This document shows positions 55,601 through 64,000 of a stretch of 64,000 nucleotides of DNA, piece after piece (position 1 is the stretch's first letter; every line of letters starts with the position of its first letter). This stretch comes from Callaeas wilsoni. Lineage: Eukaryota; Chordata; Aves; Passeriformes; Callaeidae. The notes under the pieces were generated by a model, which made no database searches, had not been told where the DNA came from, and saw nothing but the letters and a program-made list of their open reading frames with translations. The stretch lies in the NCBI GenBank assembly GCA_013398955.1, contig VWPU01009730.1, positions 27,058 through 91,057 of the forward strand. Reading direction: 5' to 3'. Made by a program: the position numbers and the translations under genes.

Positions 55601-58600
55601 TAAAGCCTGTCCGTGGGAACATTCACATCTTCGCACCAGAAATTCCAGGGATGTCACATCTTCACACCAGAAATTCCAGGCATGGCCTTCAGCCTCGCAA
55701 ATTTACCCCTACATTTCCCCAGAACAATCCCTGCGGCAGCCTCAGACAACGCTGAGCCTCTCCCTAGGAAGGAGAGGACAGGAAGAGATGAAATTAAGGA
55801 GTAACAATGTCTGCTCAAGCACACCGCTCAGCCCCTTTGTTTTTGCAAATCCTAAAGATCGCTAGGACTCTCACGGGAGAGCTTAAAGGTCTCAAATGTG
55901 TTTTTTCCTGTTTCAGATGTGTTAGATAACAGTTGAAAGGTGTGGCTCAAGTGGTCCACTTGGCAAGTTGTGAGCCCTCAGGTCAGCCAGCTGTCCTCAG
56001 CACAAGAGGGGAAAGGAAAAAAGCAAAGCCGAGTTTTTACTGACTCCTTATTCAGCTTTACCTTTTTTATTTTTCTTTTTTTTTTTATGTTGGGGGTGGG
56101 GAATCAAACAGGGAGATCAGAAACTAATTGAGATGCATGAACCTCACACCATTCCCTTCACAGATGATAGCCTAGATACCAAGAGAGCTATAAAAGCAAA
56201 CAGCATTAAACTCTCACAGCTATCATTAAACCCCAGAGATTAAGCCCTGCTAACTGCTTTTGGAATCTAACAGCACGAACACCAGAGGACACTAAGTTTG
56301 CAGCTGGGTTTCAGCTCCTTCTCTAACTCGCTCTTCTGGGGCTAATTCCATCCCACACATAGGACAAGTGGGATTCAAGTGAGGCAGGCAGAGAAGCGAT
56401 CCCCATCTGCTCCTGCTGTGGTGACAAAAGCCCCTGATGCCGGAGCTCTGACACAAACATGACTATACTTCAACCCTCAGTTTATATTGCCCGGGGGAAG
56501 GCTGGAATAAGCTGGGCTGATAAGAGCAATATGTGATAATATTGTTCTCTCATGCATTAAAGAGCACTGACACCACAAGGAAATATTTGTAAGGTAAAAC
56601 CAGCTCTATTTTGGCCCCAGTTGTCGTGCGCTGTCTCCTACTGCTGTAACTTGGGCAGGGTGTACACAGCAGAGTTTGAAAGGTCAGGATTTCACCTCTG
56701 CAACTTGGCTTCTGATACAGACAGGTCCATTTAAACACCGCATGCTCCCTCCTGTTTACCATTCCTCTTAATATTTGATGCAGATCTTCTGACTGCTCGC
56801 CCTCAGCTCCCTTTTCCCTTCTTCCCTCATCTTTTGTTTACCTCCTCTCTCTGGAATGAACCTGGAACTTACTTCCTAGTATTTCCTAACCTATTTGCTT
56901 CCAGTTTACATTAGGATAATTTGGTTTTACATCAGCTGATTGCTCAGACCTTTCTGTGATGGCTTTGTCTTTAGTCATCCCCCATCGTTAACCACCACTT
57001 TTAATCTTTACATAAAATGCTTTTTCCTCATTATTCAACCCCAGTGCTTTCTGCCTACAGACCTCAAATTCTCCTCTTCACCCCTGCAAGGCAGAAATTG
57101 CATCTCTGAACGTATTTCAGGCATTTATTTCAGACACTGGCTGCTCATGCTCAGAAAAGAAGACGCCAGTACCAATCTCTTACTCCCTCCTGTCCTCCAC
57201 TGACAGGAGGGGCAATTCAGACTAGGAAAAAGGTTTTTGGCTGAGCTCCCTCCAGGAAAAGAGCGGAATTAAGGACAGCAATAAGCACTTACATTTCTTG
57301 CTCTGCTTTTCCACTTCAGCCTTTAACCTCTTGTACTTGTCTGTCCGGTAAACCAGCACCCAAGTTATCCCTGAAACAAAGAGGCAGGAACGAGGTGAGC
57401 AGAGACCTCCTGCAACAACGCCGATGGGAGGGAGCAAATCCACATGCAGAAATTAAGCTTTATGTCTACAAAACCCCGCTGTAACACAGCCAAGGGAGCA
57501 CGAAGCACCAGCAAACTGCAGCATCCCCGTCCTTCAAATCCCCAAGTTCCGTGTAAAACAGAAGTGTAAAACAAACCATGAAATGAGCTGTAGGTGTAAA
57601 ACTGAAAAAAGCGTTTTACTTTTATTGATAAACCACGTAGCCAATAAACTCTGAAGTAAACACCTCCAGGAGTGACCAGCCTCAGTTTCCTCATGCCCAT
57701 ATTTACAAGCTGTTGCTCACCTTAAAAGCAAAGGCTGATTAAGGCAATGAACATCTTTGTGGCTCTGCATTTCCACAGCACCCAAATTAAGGCCTGAGGA
57801 ACAATTTCTGCTCCTTCCAGGACCTCTCTGTAAGCGGCATCACATTTTGAAAACACAAGTTAGGTTTGAGGCTAGAAGAGACCTCGAGAGATTCTCCAGT
57901 CTAAATCCTTGCACTTGAACACGACAAAAACCACTGCCACCAGTGCAGAACCACGGGTTTGTGAGCAGCTCACTGCCAGCCCCTACACAAAGCTTCTGGC
58001 CCCTTTTTTTGGGTTTGTTTTTTTTTTTTGGCTTTGGTTTGACAGCAGGGCCACGCTGCCGAGTCCCCGGCCTCAGCAGCTGCGGGGAAGGGAACCTGTA
58101 AACACTTCCGAGGGCAGCACAGCCCCGTGCTGTGGGAGGCAGAGGATGTGCACACCTCCTAACCCCAAAAGCCATGCGCGAGGGCTCCTACAAGGCCACG
58201 TTCCACCGGGGATTCGCCCTGCCCTGCGATGCACAGAGATGCTGTTCTGCAGGTGTGGGATGAAGATTTGGGGACGGAGGGGATATAGGGGCTTTGGGGA
58301 TACAACACAATGCCCAGAAAGGGGACCTCTGTCTTGTGACCACCCCAAAAGGCACCCATCCAACACTTCCCTAAAAAGCTGCCCCTATTTCAACCATTTA
58401 AATATAAAAAACATTTCCAAGTAGCTTAAGCCACCATCATGGCAAGGTCAGGCGATTTCTTCGCATCCTTCCCACAACAGCTACGGGGGAAAACCACTAA
58501 GTTCTCTGTCATCCTACAACAGCCTCCCTCACTCCCGGAGGGAACAACCCCAATTCCCACCGCCTTGCACCAGAGCTCAGCGCTGCTCGGAGGGGATTCA

Positions 58601-58841
58601 CCGCTGTCCTCTCGGGTGCCTGTGAGGAAATTCAGGTGACACCGAGCCACCCTACCCTGCTCTTCTCCCCCTCCCCAGGGCCCCCAATGCCGCCTCTTCA
58701 TCCGCTCTCTGCCAGCGCTCGAGGGAGCCGCCGGCCGCCCCCCGGCCACAGCCGCGCCCTCCTCGGCTCACCCTCGGCCAGCAGCGCGGTGCAGACGGAG
58801 ATGAACACGATGAGGAGGGTGTCGGCGAACATGGTGCTCAT
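40647..58841 (-). CDS. TMCO1: TMCO1, transmembrane and coiled-coil domains 1 (7 exons, 188 aa)
   Basis: TMCO1 is an ER membrane protein of the Oxa1/GET1/EMC3 superfamily, described as a calcium-load-activated channel and as part of a ribosome-associated translocon for multipass proteins. Exons: 58841-58772, 57370-57293, 54156-54097, 50615-50569, 49938-49871, 46432-46288, 40745-40647; phases join to 567 nt, 188 aa, the same length as human. Seen: start MSTMFADTLLIVFIS (first membrane segment); a coiled coil about residues 31-90 (AEVEKQSKK, SAGRQQKKK); SMFAIGFCFTALMGMF; and FIFLYILCTMSIRQ, then the Gly/Pro tail GGFLGPPPQAGKFS. It is nearly identical to human, so purifying selection is strong. 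The start has A at -3. It is transcribed in tandem with ALDH9A1 downstream and diverges from the sequence beyond 59 kb. Confidence 0.97.
40825..41290 (-). mobile_element. CR1 LINE fragment (antisense) in TMCO1 intron 6
   Basis: GTTGGGGTTGGAAGGAACCT, CATCCAGTCCAACCCCCC and AGAAGTTCTTCCTCATGTTG identify a reverse-oriented CR1 3' region about 80 bp from the last TMCO1 exon. Confidence 0.85.
42288..42335. repeat. A/G-rich simple repeat
   Basis: A poly-A run followed by (GAA)n and A/G-rich sequence in TMCO1 intron 6. Confidence 0.85.
45085..45145 (+). mobile_element. Short diverged CR1 3' end
   Basis: TGGGTGATCCTTTCAGC then TTAAATGATTCTACAATTC resembles the terminal part of a sense CR1. It is only about 60 bp, so this is tentative. 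Confidence 0.35.
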
Positions 58842-59250
58842 GGTGGTGCCACCGCCGCCCCCGACCCGGTAACGCCGCCGCGCACCCGGAAGCGCACCCG
58901 CCGCCCGGAAGCTGCCTGCCCCGTTGCCTAGCAACGCCCGGAAGCGACGAGCTGCGCTTCCGGCTGGCCTTGCCGGTTGCGCGAGAAGCCGCGGGAAGGG
59001 CGAGGGGCGGGGAAAGCGCGGCGGACGCTGCTCTGATTGGTTGATGTGGCTGTCAATCGTGGCAGCGAGCGCTGCTGATTGGGCGAGGCGGCTGTCAATC
59101 GCTGCGGCGGGCCCCGCCCCCTCGGCATGGTTGAGGGGGTGTCCTTGGGATGGGGGGGCCTGGACCCGGCTCCTGCCTCAGCGCGCCCGAGTCCCGCGCA
59201 CCGGGGCGTGGTGAGGCCGCGCCCGGTTCACGGCTCGCGGAGGGGTTCAC
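58650..59250 (-). promoter_or_regulatory. CpG-island promoter of TMCO1
   Basis: A CpG-rich block surrounds TMCO1 exon 1. Upstream of the start codon it carries an RFX X-box-like palindrome (58923-58935), two near-repeat modules each with ATTGG and CAATC (59031-59105), and a GC box (CCCCGCCCCC, about 59112-59121). There is no TATA box. CCAAT-type sites occur in both orientations, which allows divergent transcription. Confidence 0.65.
58923..58935. promoter_or_regulatory. RFX X-box palindrome in the TMCO1 promoter
   Basis: GTTGCCTAGCAAC is a 13-bp palindrome (GTTGC-CTA-GCAAC) matching the RFX-family X-box (GTNRCC, spacer, RGYAAC). It lies about 80 bp upstream of the TMCO1 start codon. Function is inferred from the motif alone. 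Confidence 0.55.
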
Positions 59251-59445
59251 AGAAATCACTTAAGTTGGAAAAGACCTCCGCCATCATCCCGAGTCCAACC
59301 TGCGACCCAACACTACCATGGCACCAAGTCCGGTCTTTCCTTAAACAGCTCCAGGCACGGTGACTCCATCACCTCCCTGGGCAATCAGCCCTTCTGTGAA
59401 GAAATTCATCCTAGTGTCCGGCCTAAACCTTCCCTGGCGTGGTTT
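59247..59445 (-). mobile_element. CR1 LINE 3' fragment (antisense)
   Basis: CACAGAAATCACTTAAGTTGG with AAAAGACCTCCGCCATC, then TCTGTGAAGAAATTCATCCT, mark a reversed CR1 end abutting the TMCO1 CpG island. Confidence 0.8.
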
Positions 59446-59599
59446 GACACTGCGTGTCCGGGTGTCTGCCCTCCCTGCACCTTGCCGGGATGTGCTGCCT
59501 GAACCCACTCGCCAGGGAAGAGGCACAAGGCTTTTGCTCGCAAAAAGATTGCCTTGGAGAAGCCTTCCTGGCTCCTACAACTCTGCCCCGGGTTATTTT

Positions 59600-59757
59600 G
59601 CCAGTGGCGTGAATGGTGTTCAAGACCAACTTGGACAGGTTTCAGAGCTACTGGTCTAAGTGAAAGGTGTCCCTTGTCCGTGGCAGGGGGGTGCAATGAG
59701 ATGATCTTTAGTGTCTCTTTCAAGCCAAACCATTCTAGGATTCTGTGGTTCTATGAA
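59600..59757 (+). mobile_element. CR1 LINE 3' fragment (sense)
   Basis: AAGTGAAAGGTGTCCCTTG, CCGTGGCAGGGGGGTGCAAT and AACCATTCTAGGATTCTGTG form a sense CR1 end with the terminal motif. It faces the reversed copy about 150 bp away. Confidence 0.8.
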
Positions 59758-59759
59758 TA

Positions 59760-60640
59760 CCCTGTTAGTGCATCTCACCAGGAGGCACTTCCTGGGATCA
59801 AATATTTGGGAATATTGCTGCCTGCCCTTTGCCAGGGGCTGTTGCTGTCCCACACACTCCTTGTACAGCCAGCAGTGGAGTACAGCATCCCGTGATTCGC
59901 AAGGAATTACATCTCCCATTGCTCGTGTGCGTAAAATATTCACGGATGGGATGAGACTCTGAAGTGCATTAATGAGGACAGTGCAACGATGGCAAGGATT
60001 TGGCAGACAGGCTAATTGACTTTTATTGAGGCTCCAGCGGTTACACCTGGAGAAGCAGAACTAAACCAAATCCACGGGCTGTAACGGGGTGAGGAGACCT
60101 AGAAAGCAGAAACACAGAAAAGGAAACAGGGCAGGCAGGGAAGGGCAGGTTTGTGCCCGTCCTTGCGAAACGGAGGAGTTTGCTGTTGGTGACAGTGGCG
60201 CACTGTGGGATTACATGGGCAGAGCTGAGTGAAAAACGGGGAAAGGAAAAAACCTGTTTAAAAAAATTAAACACTTAGAAAGAGGGTGAGGAGCTGTAGT
60301 TCGGAGAAGACAGCGCAAGCAGCAAGCGAGGGCGCGAGGTCAGACGGCAAACGAGCTCTCCGAGCCTGGGGACAGGCACACGAGGAAACCAGAGAGCCAC
60401 ACGTGTGCAGGTGGCTGAGTCAGACGTCAGCGAGAGGTGCAGCCACACACCGCAGGAAAGTCCCAGCACCGCGTCCGGGCACGGGAAACTTCCTGCAACA
60501 CCGGGGCAGAGCTGAGGACTGAGTGGCAGCAAGGCGGGACTCAGAGCCAGCGGGGAGACAGGGGTGAAACTGAGGATGGATGTTTCAGTTTGGGGTGAGC
60601 AGCAGGAAGATGTCGACAGCTGGTGGTGTGGCAGGAGTTG
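59760..60640. other. Unassigned intergenic stretch with a minus-strand poly(A) signal
   Basis: AATAAA on the minus strand at 60027-60022 (context GAGCCTCAATAAAAGTC) is preceded by pyrimidine-rich sequence. I found no coding exon. It could be the 3' end of an unknown transcript or of an LTR. Confidence 0.3.
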
Positions 60641-60870
60641 TGATATCCAGGAAAAATTCTTCCCTTTGAAGGTGGTGAGGCCCTGGCACGGGTTGCTCAG
60701 AGAAGCTGTGGCTGCCTCATCCCTGGAAATGTCAAGGCCAGGTTGGACAGGGCTTGGAGCAGCCTGGGATAATGGAAGGTGTCCCTGCCCGTGGCAGGGG
60801 GCTTGGAATGAGATGGTCTTTCAGGTCCCTTCCAGCCCAGTCCATTCTGTGATTCCGTATTATTTTGTGC
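60640..60870 (+). mobile_element. CR1 LINE 3' fragment (sense)
   Basis: AAATTCTTCCCTTTGAAGG, GGTTGCTCAGAGAAGCTGTG and CCATTCTGTGATTCCGTA show a sense CR1 3' end. Confidence 0.85.
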
Positions 60871-62689
60871 CACCTCATGCAGTTCCCTGTGCTGTACGCC
60901 ATCCTCCACCCTCTCTCCCTCTCTTTAGAGCTCGCTGACTTTCCTGGCTGTGAGATGTACCAGCATCTATCAAAGCAGTATTTTGAAATAGTTTCTCTTA
61001 CACTGCTGTGGGAAATGATTCACATGGTGTCTGTTATTGGTACTGAATGAGGGTTTTTGGGCAGATCCAGGCCAGGAGGAGATGGTCAGTGACATGAACC
61101 TCTTTCCTCTCGAGTGTCCGTGCTTTGAACTGGAGGTAGAGGTGACAACAGGCTCTTTGTGAATTCATCCTGTCACTTTGAATCACACCGATCCTTATCA
61201 GCAGATCCTTTTTTCAGACAGCACACGGCATTTTACCCTCAATGGCATTTCCTTTTCAAAACAGCACTCTGTGCTTTGATCAACATGTAAAGGACAGATG
61301 AGAGTTGGGTGCAGTCTGATTTGATCTACCAGCCTGGGATATGAGAAAAAGGAAGGCATTTGCATAATACATCGCTCTGGTTACATGAGTTAGGGGCTGG
61401 TGTGGTCTACAAACGTTCTGGATGTAGAAGTGGTAATATTTATGGAGGCAACCTCGAAATCAGATTAGAGAGACACATAATCCCAGTAGGTTTTGTATGC
61501 TGAAGTCTCCAAACTTACACTGCACCAAAGATTTCGTTGCTTTTCGCAGCGTGTTAGTGACCAGCAGCCAGTAAAAGGGTGTGTAAAATTCTCAGTTTTG
61601 AGGAAAAGTGCCATCTGAAACTAACTGGGACTTGCATTTGGTTCACTTCTAGTTCACAGCCCTGGCCTGGTTTCGAAAGAGCCGTTAACGTGACCTTTGC
61701 GAGTTCTCCTTGTGTTCTGTATAAATAAGCCTTGGAAATCCTTAGCTCATACCCCTCCAGGGCCCATCAAGGGGCATTTGCTTCTCCTTCCCCCTGCAGG
61801 TGTGTCTGCTCCTGCCACATGTCCAGCGGTAAGGGGACCTGGAGGTGAAATGCCATGGTGGGTGTCCTACAGAGAAGCTCAAGACGGGCAGCACGGCCTG
61901 AAACAGGTGCAGCACAGCAGAGGGTTTGGGCTGTCCCCAAGCAGGGCAGCAGTGAGGGCAGGCAGGAGGAGAACCCAATAACCTGGAGTTCTCACTGTCC
62001 TGAGGGGGTTCTGCCATTCACATACAGCTGTGTCAGTGCTGGAGGACGAAAGAAGAGCTGGGAATAGCTCCTGGGTCCCAGTGGGGTGCGCAGGAGCTGT
62101 GCCCATGGTCAGTGCTTGGAAACTGGCATGGGGCCATGGGAATCCACGGGAATTCATCCCTGCAGGAAGTTCTCATCCATATATAGCGCTTCCTTCCCTG
62201 GCAGCAGCTGCAGGCAGTGCCATGCTCCCGTGGCACTGCTGGAGAGGAATTGGGAGCAGTGGGCAGAGGGGCCATGGCTTCCCAGGAGGCCCTCACTCAC
62301 GTCCTGCGTGATGAGGGCTGGGACATGGGACCTGTCTGGCACACATCTCCACACCTGTTCCGCTGTGTTGAAGTGGGAAGTTGGAGACCTAAGTGAGAGT
62401 TCTGATCTCTGAACAGGGCTGGGAGGAACCTTGGGGCATTGCTTGGGCTGTCTCCTGCCCCAAAACAGGATCAGCACTACTAAACACTTTCCATACAGGA
62501 GCATGTCTACCGTTCTTTTTTAAAGTTTTTTAAATCCTCAGATTTAAAAGTGGAGAGTCCTAACTCTCCTTAAATAATCTTTTCTAAGGTTTAACCATTT
62601 TCACCCCTAGAAAGTGTACCTGAATTATCCTTGTTACAGTGTTGAGCTGGCAACATTTTGTTTTAATCCCTACCCGTAAAAGAAATGTA
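60871..62689. other. Intergenic stretch, nothing recognised
   Basis: No coding exon, RNA gene or clear mobile element was identified on either strand. Confidence 0.5.
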
Positions 62690-63130
62690 TTCCCCTCCTG
62701 TTTGTGGCAGCCTTTTATGTATTTGGAAATGGTTATCATGTCCCCACAGCCTTAGAGCCCAGCAGAGACTCTCCCCAGACTAAACATGGATGGTTCCTGC
62801 AGTCCTTCTACAAAGCCAGATCCCGGGCTGTTCCCGAGTCCCCACTGGAGTCTCTCCACCAGGCCTCGCCTTTCTCAAAACACGATACCTGTGGATGTTT
62901 ATACGCCCCAACGTTTGCTTTTTTCACAGCAGCATCACGAATTGACTCTTTGATCCACTCTACTGCAGATCTTTATCTGTAAAAAGCCTGGCTAGCCAGC
63001 AGGTTCCTATCTGGCATTGCCAGGGATCATTATCACATTCGTCTGCGTGGACTTGCAGCCTGCATATTGCCAATCCTTTTTCCATTTCGTTGAGGTCATT
63101 TTGACTTTGAATCCTGGCCTTCAGAGCTCT
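62690..63130 (-). mobile_element. Old CR1-type LINE fragment
   Basis: TTTTATGTATTTGGAAATGG, ATCATGTCCCCACAGCC and GAGGTCATTTTGACTTTGAA resemble the reverse of an ancient reptile/bird CR1 3' region. It is more diverged than the other copies in the window. Confidence 0.6.
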
Positions 63131-63251
63131 CACGGCTCTTCCCAGACAGGTCCCATTTGCCAAAGACATAAGCATAATTTTTATTCGTGGATTTGGGTCG
63201 TTAATAATAATTTGTGAGTGCTTGCAGGACCAGGGCCCAGGTGGGGTGGGA

Positions 63252-63838
63252 GAATCACAGAGTCATTACGGTTGGGAAAGACCTCTAAGCTCACTAAGTC
63301 CAACCATTAACCCAGCACTGTTCACCCTGAAACAGTGTCCCAAAGTGCCACATCTGCATGGTTCTTGAACATTTCCAGGAATGGCGATTCCACCATTTCC
63401 CTGGGTAGTCTGCTCCAACACCTGACCACCCTTTGGGTGAAGAAATTTTTCCTAATGTCCTATCTACCCACCCAAACCTTGGAATAAGTTGAGGGTATTT
63501 CCTCTTGTCCTAACTCTTGTTACATGGGGGAAAAAGGCCGACCCCCACGTGGCCACAACCTCCTTTCAGGTGTAGAGAGTAATAAAGCTCCCCTTGAGCC
63601 TCCTTTTCTCCAGGCTGAGCCCCCCCAACCTTGTGCTCCAGCCCCTTGCCCTTCTCTGCTTGTGCTCCAGCCCCTCAATGCCTTTCTTGTCGTGAGGGGC
63701 CCAAAACTGAATCCAGTTTTCGAGGTGTGGCATCACCAGTGCCCAGCACATGGGGACGGTCACTGCCCTGGTCCTGCTGGCCGCACCGTTGCTGATCCAA
63801 GCCAGGATACCCTTGGCCTTCTTGGCCAGCGTGGGAGA
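63252..63838 (-). mobile_element. CR1 LINE fragment (antisense), about 590 bp
   Basis: It begins AATCACAGAGTCATTACGG, passes TGAAGAAATTTTTCCTAATG and CAGCCCCTCAATGCC, and ends near GGCCTTCTTGGCC. It is the longest near-contiguous CR1 3' piece in the window and is non-coding. Confidence 0.85.
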
Positions 63839-63839
63839 C

Positions 63840-64000
63840 AAATAATGGAGGTTCTGCCGGGGGCCACCGTGGTGCGGTCCCGGCAACCTTTGGGATGAAG
63901 CGGAGCGGCCAGAGAGGCGAAGGGAGCCGGTGCGGGGGCAGAGCGGGGTCCGGCGCACGGCGCGGCCGCAGCGCCTTTGTCCGCGGGCGGGCGGGCGGGA
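63840..64000. promoter_or_regulatory. GC-rich sequence at the window end, candidate CpG-island promoter
   Basis: CpG density rises sharply and the window ends in GGGCGGGCGGGCGGG-type sequence. In human, UCK2 starts on the plus strand after TMCO1, so this may be the edge of its promoter. No UCK2 coding sequence is present in the window, so the link is synteny inference. Confidence 0.4.

Larger units (their letters stand above)
41300..57292 (-). other. TMCO1 introns 2-6: no further gene
   Basis: Apart from exons 3-6 and the listed repeats, long stretches (41.3-46.2, 46.4-49.8, 50.6-54.0 and 54.2-57.2 kb) show no coding exon, RNA gene or large mobile element that I recognise. Small direct repeats occur: a 31-bp pair at 55624-55680, and a 22-bp segment (TCTCTTCAAACTGAAATGAC) at about 52302 and 52339. 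Confidence 0.5.

Overview
This is vertebrate nuclear DNA, almost certainly from a bird and possibly a passerine. The genes are split by GT-AG introns, the promoters are CpG-rich, and both strands carry many truncated CR1 LINEs, the dominant avian retroposon. There are also LTR-like segments, three minisatellites and one assembly gap (71 Ns at 13631-13701). I identified the genes by translating exons across splice sites and comparing them with remembered vertebrate orthologues. No database search was run.

Five protein-coding genes are complete. NUF2 (minus, start 20406, stop 9088) has 13 coding exons and 469 aa and is an outer-kinetochore NDC80-complex subunit. LRRC52 (plus, 22356-25294) has 2 exons and 292 aa and is a leucine-rich-repeat membrane protein of the BK/Slo auxiliary-subunit family. 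MGST3 (plus, 28871-31778) has 5 coding exons and 147 aa and is a membrane glutathione transferase/peroxidase of the MAPEG family. ALDH9A1 (minus, 40250-32848) has 11 exons and 521 or 496 aa and is 4-trimethylaminobutyraldehyde dehydrogenase of carnitine synthesis. TMCO1 (minus, 58841-40647) has 7 exons and 188 aa and is an ER membrane protein of the Oxa1/EMC3/GET1 superfamily. In all five the exon phases join without a frameshift or internal stop.

Region by region: 1-9 kb lies downstream of NUF2 and holds a possible LTR end, a 111-bp minisatellite, CR1 pieces and an AT-rich island. 9-20.4 kb is NUF2, whose introns carry a 62-bp CR1-derived satellite around the gap and a 72-bp tandem array. 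20.4-22.4 kb is the gap between the head-to-head genes NUF2 and LRRC52, filled by CR1 and an LTR-like element. 22.4-31.9 kb holds LRRC52 then MGST3. 31.9-32.8 kb is a short convergent spacer. 32.8-40.3 kb is ALDH9A1. 40.4-58.9 kb is TMCO1, whose poly(A) signal lies under 200 bp upstream of the ALDH9A1 start. 59-64 kb is repeat-rich and ends in very GC-rich sequence that may be the next promoter.

The order and strands LRRC52(+) MGST3(+) ALDH9A1(-) TMCO1(-) match human 1q23-q24 as I recall it, where UCK2(+) follows. NUF2 beside LRRC52 differs from the human order. The genes share a syntenic block, not a pathway. I see no novel multi-gene system. The points most worth a second look are regulatory and structural: an NRF2-type element in MGST3, an RFX X-box in the TMCO1 promoter, two start codons in ALDH9A1, the TMCO1-to-ALDH9A1 spacing, the three minisatellites and the NUF2/LRRC52 junction.
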